From Lachnospira pectinoschiza (GTDB lineage Bacteria > Bacillota > Clostridia > Lachnospirales > Lachnospiraceae), in the NCBI RefSeq assembly GCF_020564355.1, contig NZ_JAJCRR010000004.1, positions 1 through 64,000 on the forward strand: a stretch of DNA of 64,000 bases, written 5' to 3'. The position numbers and the translations under genes are program-made. Position 1 is the stretch's first letter, and each line of letters starts with the position of its first letter. This document shows positions 34,446-43,418 of this stretch, piece after piece. Below the pieces are notes generated by a model. It worked only from the letters and a program-made list of their open reading frames with translations. It was not told the origin of the DNA and did not search any database.

Positions 34446-35594
34446 ATGATTAAAAAAGAGATTAATGAAATTAAATCACAATATACATTGGAAGAGTGTG
34501 GTATTTTAAGACTGTGTGGCTGTTATGTCAACGGTGACAAGGAAAAAGTGGCACGGTTTAACCAGACGTTTTTAAATCTGCCGGAGGAAGAAAAACATAA
34601 ATACTTCGATATTTTTAGAAAGACATTGTCGGGAACACCGGGCAAGAATCTTTTGGATATGCGTTTTACCATGGATTCCTATGCAGACGGCGGCGCGAGA
34701 ACCTTTTTATATCAGCTGCGCGACAGCGAATTAAAAGATGATGCCCTGCTTGAAAAATTTTATGATAAAGTCATTGAATCATACAGTCATCCGGGAAATT
34801 ATCTGATTCTGCTGATTAATCAGGTGTATGACGTGCCGGGACGGACCAGTGACGGCATTGACATGGAAGATGCATCAGATGAGGTGTACAGTTATCTGCT
34901 GTGCAGTATCTGTCATGTATCGCTTTCAAAACCGGGACTGGGATATTTTGAAGAAGACCATGCCTTTCATGACCAGCAGCAAAATCACATGGTGGATTTG
35001 CCGGATATCGGATTTTTATTTCCGGCATTTAATAACAGGAGTGAAGACGGGGAAGGCGTGTTATATTATTCAAAGGATGCCAATGCGTTTGAACAGCTGT
35101 TTCTGGCACAGGTTTTAAACTGTGAAGTGCCGCTTTCTGCAGGCAGCCAGAAGGAGAATTTTCAGGTGCTGGTAGAAGAAACACTGGGCGAAGAATGTAA
35201 TTATGAAACAATTAAAAATATTCATGAGAATCTTAATGAGATGATTCAGGAACAGAAAGGAAATCCTGAACCGGTGACAATTGATAAGACCGAGATGCGG
35301 GATTTGCTGGAAAAAAGCGGTGTAAAAGAAGAACGTTTACAGGATTTTGAGGAACATTTTGAGCAGGCGATAGGAGAAAATACACGGCTGATGGCAGCAA
35401 ACATTGCGGAAACACGCAAGTTTGAGGTAAAGACACCCGATGTTGTGGTAAAGGTCAATCCTGAAAGAACCGACCTGGTTGAAACCATGGAAATCGAAGG
35501 AAAGCAGTACCTGGTCATTCAGATTGACGAGCATCTGGAAGTCAATGGGATTTCAGTCAATCCCGAAACAGGAGAGGTGCAGTATAACGAATAA
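34446..35594 (+). CDS. DUF4317 family protein
   Basis: A 382-residue cytoplasmic protein of a family restricted largely to Clostridia, without known function. It begins MIKKEINEIKSQYTLEECGILRLCGCYVNG, the family's typical opening, and continues with FRKTLSGTPGKNLLDMRF. The acidic centre (HVSLSKPGLGYFEEDHAF) and C-terminal part (FEVKTPDVVVKVNPERTDLV) are also typical. No membrane segment. GGAG stands seven bases before ATG 34446. It follows the structured repeat and precedes pepT by 30 bp, so the two genes may be co-transcribed. Confidence 0.8.
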   Translation: MIKKEINEIKSQYTLEECGILRLCGCYVNGDKEKVARFNQTFLNLPEEEKHKYFDIFRKTLSGTPGKNLLDMRFTMDSYADGGARTFLYQLRDSELKDDALLEKFYDKVIESYSHPGNYLILLINQVYDVPGRTSDGIDMEDASDEVYSYLLCSICHVSLSKPGLGYFEEDHAFHDQQQNHMVDLPDIGFLFPAFNNRSEDGEGVLYYSKDANAFEQLFLAQVLNCEVPLSAGSQKENFQVLVEETLGEECNYETIKNIHENLNEMIQEQKGNPEPVTIDKTEMRDLLEKSGVKEERLQDFEEHFEQAIGENTRLMAANIAETRKFEVKTPDVVVKVNPERTDLVETMEIEGKQYLVIQIDEHLEVNGISVNPETGEVQYNE

Positions 35595-35624
35595 TATAAA
35601 AGACAGAAAGGGGCAGATACAGCA

Positions 35625-36851
35625 ATGAAAGAGCGGGTTACGCAGCGTTTTTTAAAATATGTGGCAGTAGATACGCAGTCCGATGAGGCTTCAGACACGT
35701 TTCCGAGTACAGAAAAGCAGAAGGTACTTGCAAAAATGCTAGTGGAGGAATTACGCCGGATGGGCGTGCCGCAGGTAGAAATTGACGAACAGTACGGTTA
35801 TGTCTATGCAAAGATTTTATCCAACAGGCCAGATGGAGAAAAAGTGCCGGTGCTTGGATTTATTGCACATATGGATACTTCTCCCGAAGTATCGGGAGCG
35901 GATGTAAAACCGCAGATTATCCGTCAGTATGACGGCAAAGACATCGTGTTAAATAAAGACAAAAATATTGTCTTATCGGTGGAAGAATTTCCGGAGCTTG
36001 TGCAGTATACCGGACAAACGCTGATTACGACAGACGGTACAACACTGCTTGGCGCAGACGATAAAGCCGGTGTGGCAGAGATTATGACGATGGCAGAACA
36101 GCTGTGCAGCCATCCGGAGATCGTACACGGGGATATTGCCATTGCATTTACCCCCGATGAAGAAGTGGGCGGCGGCATGGACCATTTTGATGTGGGGCGG
36201 TTCGGTGCAGACTATGCCTATACTGTTGACGGCGGGGCACTCGGCGAGCTGGAATATGAGAACTTCAATGCGGCGAAGGCAGTGATTCATGTAACCGGAA
36301 GAAGCGTTCATCCGGGAGATGCCAAGGATAAGATGAAAAATGCCGCAGTTATGGCAATGGAATTTCACAGTGAACTGCCAAAGCAGGCATGTCCTGAACG
36401 TACAAGCGGCTATGAGGGCTTTTTCCATCTGACCGACATGCACGGCAGTGTGGAAGCGGCACAGTTATCGTATATTATCCGTGACCATGACCGTGAAAAG
36501 TTTGAAAAGAAAAAGCAGCTGGTGGAAAGCATTTGCAGTAAACTGAATGAAAGACATGGTGGAGCGTTTTTTGCGGCAGAAATCACGGACCAGTATTACA
36601 ATATGAAAGAAAAAATTGAACCGTATCTGTTTTTAATAGAAAATGTAAAGACATGTATGAAAAAGCTGGACATTGAACCGCATATCCAGCCGATACGGGG
36701 CGGAACAGACGGCGCAAGACTTTCCTTTATGGGCATTCCGTGTCCGAATCTGTGCGCAGGCGGTCACAATTTTCACGGACGGTATGAATACTGTTGTGTA
36801 GAATCTATGGAAAAAATCACGCAGCTTCTTATATTGCTGGCACAAAAATAG
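35625..36851 (+). CDS. pepT: Peptidase T (tripeptide aminopeptidase)
   Basis: A zinc-dependent M20B peptidase that removes the N-terminal residue of tripeptides. The 408-residue protein has GFIAHMDTSPE (zinc H and catalytic D near residue 80), LGADDKAGVAEIM (bridging D), FTPDEEVGGGMDHFD (catalytic and zinc Glu) and the C-terminal AGGHNFHGRYEY histidine. AAAGGGGC precedes the ATG. It ends in a strong terminator at 36874. Cytoplasmic, with a role in peptide nutrition. Confidence 0.95.
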   Translation: MKERVTQRFLKYVAVDTQSDEASDTFPSTEKQKVLAKMLVEELRRMGVPQVEIDEQYGYVYAKILSNRPDGEKVPVLGFIAHMDTSPEVSGADVKPQIIRQYDGKDIVLNKDKNIVLSVEEFPELVQYTGQTLITTDGTTLLGADDKAGVAEIMTMAEQLCSHPEIVHGDIAIAFTPDEEVGGGMDHFDVGRFGADYAYTVDGGALGELEYENFNAAKAVIHVTGRSVHPGDAKDKMKNAAVMAMEFHSELPKQACPERTSGYEGFFHLTDMHGSVEAAQLSYIIRDHDREKFEKKKQLVESICSKLNERHGGAFFAAEITDQYYNMKEKIEPYLFLIENVKTCMKKLDIEPHIQPIRGGTDGARLSFMGIPCPNLCAGGHNFHGRYEYCCVESMEKITQLLILLAQK

Positions 36852-36873
36852 GAATTTAGAACCAAAAGCCCGC

Positions 36874-36908
36874 AGGCAGATTTGAAAAGAATCTGTCTGC
36901 CTTTTTTT
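36874..36908 (+). terminator. Terminator after pepT
   Basis: AGGCAGATT (36874-36882) pairs with AATCTGTCTGCCT (36890-36902) with a small bulge, followed by seven T. Confidence 0.8.
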
Positions 36909-37198
36909 GTTTGTCCGTTTTTGGCATACGAAATGCACAAAAAAATGTCAAAAAATTGACAAAATAAACATAAACATATTGAAAATACACAAAAATGAAA
37001 GACAACACCAAAGTATCATTGACTAAATGCCAATAAAGTGTTACTTTAATAAAGAACTTAGATAAAATGTTTATGCAAAAGTATTTCAAAAAACTCCTGA
37101 AAATATTGTAATGTAGATTTTGCATAAGCATTTTTTTAAGTGGAATATAGAATGTATTGGGATTATCTGTGGCTGGGCGCAGATAAGAAAGGAGTGCT
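36909..37198 (+). promoter_or_regulatory. Upstream region of the GH28 surface protein
   Basis: An AT-rich 290-bp stretch with no gene. A plausible promoter is TTGACT (37019-37024), 17 bp, TACTTT (37042-37047), which would leave a 150-base leader. TTATCTG (37163-37169) pairs with CAGATAA (37180-37186) just before the AAAGGAG site at 37188-37194 and might modulate translation. No known riboswitch recognised. Confidence 0.4.
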
Positions 37199-40100
37199 AT
37201 GAGAAGAAGCTTGAAGAAAATGATGGCTGTCGGACTTACGGCTGCGATGACAGTCGGTTCTATCAGTTTTCAGGGGCTGTCAGTAAATGCAGCGGGACTG
37301 CCGACAACCGACGGACATAACAAATATGTCAACAGTGAAGTCTTTAATGTGATTTCTGATGATAGTTTTGGTACAAAGGAATTGGAGAACCCTTTATTTG
37401 ACAAGACAACGGGAAGCAGTGACATCAGTAATTTACAGGTTCCAACACTGGCATATGACGATACAAGCATCGCACTTGTATGGGATAAGCCGGAAAAATA
37501 TGATAATGTAGCAGATTATAACGTTTACGTCAACGGCACACTTGATGGAACAGCAAGAAAGAATTATGAAGAAAATGCCAAATGGGCAGATACATATATG
37601 AAATCCTTCTATGAATACTATGAAACCAATAGTGACGTAGATATGGTAAATGTGGATATTCATTCTTATCGTGCAACAGGTCTTACACCTGACACAGAGT
37701 ATACCTTTAAGGTTGTTGCAGTTGATAAGGACGGAAAAGAACTCGGAACGGCAAAGGAAATCAGTCAGAAAACGACAGTTAAGCCGGAGGAGTTTAACAT
37801 TTTAGATTATGGTGCAGTGGCAACAGAAGGTTACACTTCTTATAATGATGAAGTCAATGCACTCGTAGAAAAGAATACAAAAGCAATCCAGGCAGCAATT
37901 GATGCCTGTACACCGGGCGGAAAGGTTGTGATTCCGCAGGCTGAGGACGGAAAGGTCTTCGTATCCGGTGCACTTTGGTTAAAGAGTGACATTACAGTAG
38001 AATTAGACGGTACACTCTGGGCATCACCAAACAGTGACCATTTTGAAATCGGTTTCTTAATGTATCCGTTCTACACCGATACAAGAGGCTGGGGCTTACT
38101 GAATGCCACAAGTGCCGATGAAAATGCTCCGCTTGAGAATATCCGTATTACCGGTAACGGTACACTTTACGGCAACGGCTGGAAGTATGGTGCAGGCGAT
38201 AAAATGTATGAAGACGGTTACACCTCCAATACCGGTGTAAATACGCAGGCAGGTGATCCGTCAGATACAGAAAACTATGGTCTGCCAAGATACATGGGCG
38301 GCAGTAATACAAAGGTTTATTACTATGGTATCCAGGCTGCCGATTCTGCAAAGAAATATCTTGCCAACCTCACAAACGAAGACGGTTCAAGAAAGTATTC
38401 CGATGAACTGATTAATTCGCTGTCAGGCTATATTGAAAAAGATCTGGCAGATAACGGTAAGGTTGATAAAAACGGAAAGGATAAATTTATCGACGTAGAA
38501 ACGGGAAATAATGCAGGTATTGAAAAGGCAGATATTACCAATGCTTATGCGACACGTTCCAGCCTGTTAATTATGAGAAATGTCAGCAACGTTTATGTAG
38601 GTGACATTACCGTTGAAAATCCGGCAAACCACTCTGTTAATATTCTGGATTCCAGAAATATTTCAACAGAAAATGTCAAGGTATTCTCTTATGACGGCAA
38701 CAACGGTGACGGACTTGGATTTGGCTGTTCACAGAATGTAATCTGCTGGAACAACTTCACAGATACAGGTGATGATAACTTAGGTTTCGGTGCATCTGTT
38801 GGTGAAGGCGCAAGAGACAGCGATATTCAGACCAATTCAGAAATCTGGATGTTTAATAACTTCCTTCGTGAAGGTCACGGCGGTCTGGCAGCAGGTTCAC
38901 ACACAGGAAACGGTATTCAGGACGTATTATTTGAAGATACCGTCATGAACCACATTGATATGGCATTCCGTTTCAAATCTGCACCGACGAACGGTGGTTT
39001 TATTGCCAACATTACAATGCGTGACTGCGCAGTTGCAGATACACAGCAGGCATGGGTACTCACAACAAGCTACAGTGACCCAAACAGTGCATCTACAACA
39101 GAATTTGCAGAAATCGGAAAATTCTACAACTTTGCATCGTACAATGTGTCCGTATACGGCGTACAGTATAATACCGTACAGGTACTTGCAGATGTTGATC
39201 CGGTCAGCAATCCACAGAAACCATGGCATACACACAGCCACTTATACTTCCAGGATATTACCTTTGGTAATGTCGGAACAAACGGCGGCTTTAAGAATAA
39301 GAACGGCTGGGAATCATTAATCGGCTGTGAAAATTCAGTATTCTATAACTTTAAGACCGTATCTTATGCAAAGAAGGCAGTAGATAAAAAGACGGATAAG
39401 ACATGGAATAATATGCAGTACTGCAAAGACATTGTATTCCAGGGTACAACATGGGATTCAGTCAACAACTGCACCGATAAGATGCAGAACATGATGTCAG
39501 GTATTACTGTAAAGGATTCAACCGTAAAGGCAGAAGTTGTTCCGGCTGTTACAGAACCGGATTCAGGTTCTACAGGTGAAGAAACAACGGTAAAGGCAGC
39601 ATGGGATGCAGCGGCAATTGCAGCAGCTACAACAACTGCCAACGGACTGACAGCACATGCAGATGCCAATGATGCAAACGGCGGCTGGAAGACTGCAACA
39701 GTAGCAGAAGCCGATACAACAGGTGAAGGTGCTGTATGGCCGGTCGGAACAGAATATGTTGCAGCCGGTAAGACGAAGGCAATGGATTCAGACGGTAAAA
39801 CACAGTCTAAGGGAACAATTCCTGTATCAGGATGCTTCCTTACATATGAAGCTGCAGAAGACGGCGTATTAAGCATTGACCAGAAGACGCTTGCAACCAA
39901 GAGATTTTATGTAGTGGATTCAGATGGTAAAGTTGTTGTAGACTATCAGAATACCAATGCAAAGGATACAGCAGCAAAATATGAAACATTAACTGCACAG
40001 GTACAGGCTGGAAAGACCTATTACATTTATGCAAACGGCGCAACAGCAAATATTTTAAAGATTACATTTGCTACAAAGACAGCCGGTACAGCAGCGCAGA

Positions 40101-41851
40101 CAGCAGTACAGGCACAGACCGCCAAGGCTTCTGACGGACGTCAGGTAAAGCTTTCATGGAATGCGGTTGAGAATGGAGCAGAAGAAGTATTCTACGGTGT
40201 AGATACTTATGTAAATGGTGAAAAGGTTGATATTACAGATGGTATTACAGGAACAGAAACCATTATGGACAGATTATCATCCGGTGTAACTTATACATTT
40301 AAAGTATATGTAAGTGAAAAAGGTGACAATGCAAACAGCATGAGTGTTACAGGACAGAATAAAACATTACTCGGCGAAGTAACTGTTACTGTAGACGGTG
40401 AAAAAGATACAGCAGATATTGAAGCACCGGAAAATGTGACATCAGAACTTGCAAGTGCAGTTTATACACATGCACAGGGAACATGGACAGCAATCAGTTC
40501 AAGTGATGCAAGAATCAGAGGTTATAAGATTTACGCAAACGGAAAGCTTGTCAATACAGTTTATAACTATCAGATTCCGAAATTTGCAACGGCAGAAACC
40601 GTATCAAAGCAGATTGGCAGACTGACACCGGGTACAGAAAATACAGTTGAAATCGTTGCATTTACAGATGCAGGGGTTGAATACAAGTACCCACAGGCAC
40701 AGATTACAACACTTGGCAGCTATGATTACAAAGCACCGGTATTTGCAGAAAATGCAAAAGTAACGGCAGAAGTAAAGGATAACGATGTTGTTCTTACATG
40801 GACAGCAGCAACAGATGACACCGCAGTCGGCGGATACCGTGTATATGTTGACGGAACACCGGTTGTACCGGAAGGTAAGGACTTCAATCCGGTAAACGGC
40901 GATTATACAACGGCTGAAACAACTTATACAGTAACAGGCCTTGATTTAACAAAAGACCATACATTTACAATTCAGGCAGGCGATACATGGTGGAAAGCCG
41001 CACAGACTATGGGGACATATGATAAGATGGCAGGCTTTAACTGGACCGTAGAGGGCATCAGCACAACACTGAGTGCCAGATATGAGTCGGATTCTGCTGT
41101 AACAGATGCTTCCGGTGCAAATATAGCGGTTGCAGTAAAGGCAGATGCAGGTGTAATTCCATCAGGAAGCCAGCTGAAAGTAACAGCATTGGGAGAAGGA
41201 AATGCATATGATGCAGTAAAGAAATCTTTTGACAATAAGAAGTTCTCACTGCTGGATATCAGACTGCTGGATACAGAAGGAAATGTCATTCAGCCGGATG
41301 GAACAGTTACAGTTACGATTTCAGTTCCAAATGGTTATGACTCTGCAAAAACAAAAGTATTCTATGTTGCAGAGGATGGAAGCATGGAAGATGTAAATGC
41401 AGTTTATGCAGATGGTAAAATGACATTTACAGTGGCTCATTTTAGCAATTATGTAATTGTGGATGAAACAGTAGTCAAGGATAATGACAATTCAAACACT
41501 GGTGATGACAACCAGAATAATGGTGGACAGAATAACGGAAACCAGAACGGTGGCAATCAGAACAACGGTGGACAGAATAACGGAAACCAGAATGGTGGCA
41601 ATCAGAACAACGGTGGACAGAATAACGGAAACCAGAGCGGTGATAACCAGAATAATGGTGGACAGAATAACGCAGACCAGAACAGCAATAATCAGAATAA
41701 CAGTCAGAATGGCGGAGCAGTATCAGATAATACAGATACAGGCGTAAAGACAGGAGATTCTTTTGCAATGTGGTTCTATGTAATTCTGATGGCAGCTGCA
41801 GCAGGTTTTGCAGGATGCCTTGTTATGAAGAAAAAGAAACTTGAAAAATAA
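37199..41851 (+). CDS. Cell-surface GH28 pectin hydrolase with Fn3 domains
   Basis: A 1550-residue secreted enzyme. Signal peptide 1-31; fibronectin III-like domain about 75-195; right-handed beta-helix of glycoside hydrolase family 28 about 199-700 (starting NILDYGAV), with the catalytic pair D525-D526 (DTGDD), H560 (GHGG) and R591/K593 (RFK). These match the polygalacturonase NTD/DD/GHG/RIK pattern. Further Fn3-like and uncharacterised beta domains follow (about 790-1440), then an Asn/Gly/Gln-rich stalk, GVKTGDS, a membrane helix and KKKKLEK. The tail resembles a sortase or wall-spanning anchor without a strict LPxTG. It should attack homogalacturonan or a related pectin outside the cell. 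Confidence 0.88.
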   Translation: MRRSLKKMMAVGLTAAMTVGSISFQGLSVNAAGLPTTDGHNKYVNSEVFNVISDDSFGTKELENPLFDKTTGSSDISNLQVPTLAYDDTSIALVWDKPEKYDNVADYNVYVNGTLDGTARKNYEENAKWADTYMKSFYEYYETNSDVDMVNVDIHSYRATGLTPDTEYTFKVVAVDKDGKELGTAKEISQKTTVKPEEFNILDYGAVATEGYTSYNDEVNALVEKNTKAIQAAIDACTPGGKVVIPQAEDGKVFVSGALWLKSDITVELDGTLWASPNSDHFEIGFLMYPFYTDTRGWGLLNATSADENAPLENIRITGNGTLYGNGWKYGAGDKMYEDGYTSNTGVNTQAGDPSDTENYGLPRYMGGSNTKVYYYGIQAADSAKKYLANLTNEDGSRKYSDELINSLSGYIEKDLADNGKVDKNGKDKFIDVETGNNAGIEKADITNAYATRSSLLIMRNVSNVYVGDITVENPANHSVNILDSRNISTENVKVFSYDGNNGDGLGFGCSQNVICWNNFTDTGDDNLGFGASVGEGARDSDIQTNSEIWMFNNFLREGHGGLAAGSHTGNGIQDVLFEDTVMNHIDMAFRFKSAPTNGGFIANITMRDCAVADTQQAWVLTTSYSDPNSASTTEFAEIGKFYNFASYNVSVYGVQYNTVQVLADVDPVSNPQKPWHTHSHLYFQDITFGNVGTNGGFKNKNGWESLIGCENSVFYNFKTVSYAKKAVDKKTDKTWNNMQYCKDIVFQGTTWDSVNNCTDKMQNMMSGITVKDSTVKAEVVPAVTEPDSGSTGEETTVKAAWDAAAIAAATTTANGLTAHADANDANGGWKTATVAEADTTGEGAVWPVGTEYVAAGKTKAMDSDGKTQSKGTIPVSGCFLTYEAAEDGVLSIDQKTLATKRFYVVDSDGKVVVDYQNTNAKDTAAKYETLTAQVQAGKTYYIYANGATANILKITFATKTAGTAAQTAVQAQTAKASDGRQVKLSWNAVENGAEEVFYGVDTYVNGEKVDITDGITGTETIMDRLSSGVTYTFKVYVSEKGDNANSMSVTGQNKTLLGEVTVTVDGEKDTADIEAPENVTSELASAVYTHAQGTWTAISSSDARIRGYKIYANGKLVNTVYNYQIPKFATAETVSKQIGRLTPGTENTVEIVAFTDAGVEYKYPQAQITTLGSYDYKAPVFAENAKVTAEVKDNDVVLTWTAATDDTAVGGYRVYVDGTPVVPEGKDFNPVNGDYTTAETTYTVTGLDLTKDHTFTIQAGDTWWKAAQTMGTYDKMAGFNWTVEGISTTLSARYESDSAVTDASGANIAVAVKADAGVIPSGSQLKVTALGEGNAYDAVKKSFDNKKFSLLDIRLLDTEGNVIQPDGTVTVTISVPNGYDSAKTKVFYVAEDGSMEDVNAVYADGKMTFTVAHFSNYVIVDETVVKDNDNSNTGDDNQNNGGQNNGNQNGGNQNNGGQNNGNQNGGNQNNGGQNNGNQSGDNQNNGGQNNADQNSNNQNNSQNGGAVSDNTDTGVKTGDSFAMWFYVILMAAAAGFAGCLVMKKKKLEK
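41516..41707 (+). repeat. 45-bp tandem repeat encoding the Asn/Gly/Gln stalk
   Basis: Four units start at 41516, 41561, 41606 and 41651; each encodes 15 residues of the type NNGGQNNGNQNGGNQ. The last unit is degenerate. The repeat lies between the beta domains and the membrane anchor and probably spans the wall. Copy number is likely to vary among strains. Confidence 0.9.
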
Positions 41852-41872
41852 AGAGCAGAAAATTGTATAATT

Positions 41873-41914
41873 AAAAGGCAGGGACACCGCATAGCTTGTG
41901 TTCCTGCCTTTTGC
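41873..41914. terminator. Bidirectional terminator
   Basis: AAAAGGCAGG (41873-41882) pairs with CCTGCCTTTT (41903-41912). It serves the GH28 gene and the convergent alcohol dehydrogenase. Confidence 0.85.
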
Positions 41915-41959
41915 TGTATGATGTTAAAACTTATAGCTGTGGGCTTTGCCCCGACAGCA

Positions 41960-43138
41960 TTATAAAGCGGTTGTATAAATAGCAACCATGTCTTCAACAG
42001 ACAGGTGTTTTACTTTTCCGGCATTGTGGTGGGTGGAAATGTCACATTTTTCAGCCATAGTGCGAATCTGCTCCGGTGTCGGGGTAACGCCGAGTTCGGA
42101 TAAAGAAACCGGCATATTGATGGAGTGATAAAAGTCTTCCATGGCTTCTATGCCCTTCAAAGCGGTTTCTGTATCATCTGCACCGGCGGTTACGCCTAAG
42201 ACATGTGTGGCAAACTGCGCAAAGCGGGCAGGACGGGCATCCAGTACAAATCTTGCCCAGCTGCCCCACAAAGCGGCGAGTCCGGCACCGTGTGCCACGT
42301 CAAACAGACCGCCGATTTCATGCTCCATTTTATGGGTTGCCCAGTCACCGCCGTCCGTGCCGCAGCCGGTCAGTCCGTTGTGGGAAAGACTGCCGGCCCA
42401 CATGACTTCTGCACGCGCATGATAATTAGCAGGTTCGTCTTTTAAAATCTTTGCATTTTTCATAACGGTGCGCATTAAAGATTCACTGATACCGTCTGTC
42501 AGTTCCATATTGTCACACTGGTTAAAATAGCGTTCCATGGTGTGCATTAAAATGTCAACACAGCCACTTGCCGTCTGATATGGCGGGAGTGTCATGGTCA
42601 GCTCCGGATTCATAACGGCAAAGCGGGCACGGCTGAAATTACTGCTGTAGCCGCGTTTAATCTGACCGTCTTCTTTGGTGATAACAGAAGAACCGCTCAT
42701 TTCACTTCCGGCAGCAGCAATGGTAAGCACTGCGCCGATTGGAAGACAGCCTTCTGCCTGACGTTTAAAATCATAAAAATCCCAGACATCGCCGCCGTTG
42801 TAGACACCGTAACCGATGGCTTTCGCAGAGTCAATGACACTGCCGCCGCCGACAGCAAGAATAAAATCTACATTTTCTTTTTTACAGAGTTCAATACCTT
42901 CATAAACAAGGGAAAGGCGCGGATTTGGAACAACGCCGCCCAGTTCTACGTAAGAAACCGCTGCTTCGTCAAGGGATGTCTTAATGCGGTCGAGCAGACC
43001 GGAGCGGACAACACTGCCGCTTCCGTAGTGAATTAAAACCTTTTTGCAGTGCTGTTCTTTAACCAGCGCACCGGTCTGATTTTCAGTGCCTTTGCCGAAA
43101 ACAACCTTTGTCGGTGTATAATAAGTAAAATTTTCCAT
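41960..43138 (-). CDS. Iron-containing alcohol dehydrogenase
   Basis: A 392-residue enzyme of the butanol dehydrogenase type that interconverts aldehydes and alcohols with NAD(P)H. The start MENFTYYTPTKVVFGKGTE and Rossmann motif AVGGGSVIDSAKAIG near residue 95 are typical; Fe ligands are expected in MHTMERYF and in the HKMEHEIGGLFDVAHGAGLA segment. GGAGGCAG precedes the ATG. It is single, between a terminator and the second structured repeat, and is only a distant paralogue of the enzyme at 29 kb. Confidence 0.93.
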   Translation of the reverse strand: MENFTYYTPTKVVFGKGTENQTGALVKEQHCKKVLIHYGSGSVVRSGLLDRIKTSLDEAAVSYVELGGVVPNPRLSLVYEGIELCKKENVDFILAVGGGSVIDSAKAIGYGVYNGGDVWDFYDFKRQAEGCLPIGAVLTIAAAGSEMSGSSVITKEDGQIKRGYSSNFSRARFAVMNPELTMTLPPYQTASGCVDILMHTMERYFNQCDNMELTDGISESLMRTVMKNAKILKDEPANYHARAEVMWAGSLSHNGLTGCGTDGGDWATHKMEHEIGGLFDVAHGAGLAALWGSWARFVLDARPARFAQFATHVLGVTAGADDTETALKGIEAMEDFYHSINMPVSLSELGVTPTPEQIRTMAEKCDISTHHNAGKVKHLSVEDMVAIYTTAL

Positions 43139-43256
43139 AGATAACTGCCTCCAAATATTTTAAAATAAGTATGTATTTATAAAAAATACATGACAGATGA
43201 GAATGATTTCAGTATTATTATAGAGAAAGATTTTTTAAATTTCAAGAATGGAGCAA

Positions 43257-43395
43257 TGTGAAGCACCCTTAAATTTAAGGCGCTTCACATGGCATTTTGT
43301 GCTGCGGGCATCACAAAATGCTTTTATCGCAGAACTGAATGAATTCAGATGAGAAATCGCCCGTGCGAATTGCTCATCGCTGGATTGCGATAAAA
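43257..43395. repeat. Structured intergenic repeat, copy 2
   Basis: Hairpin A: TGTGAAGC/GCTTCACA (43257-43289) enclosing the palindrome CCTTAAATTTAAGG. Hairpin B: GCATTTTGTG/CACAAAATGC with the ten-base loop CTGCGGGCAT (43292-43321). Outer stem C: TTTTATCGCA (43322-43331) with TGCGATAAAA (43386-43395), enclosing CTGAAT/ATTCAG and GATGAG/CTCATC. Hairpin B differs from copy 1 mostly by paired changes. It ends 24 bp before the ThyX-like gene. Confidence 0.75.
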
Positions 43396-43418
43396 GGGCG
43401 CAAGAAAAGGAGAAAAAT

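Noticed and set aside
41484..41768. Open frames on both strands over the 45-bp repeats
   Set aside because: They arise from the repetitive Asn/Gly/Gln coding sequence of the surface protein; not independent genes or a CRISPR.
41738..41770. Canonical LPxTG sortase signal in the GH28 protein
   Set aside because: The motif reads GVKTGDS; without LPxT it is only a sorting-like tail.
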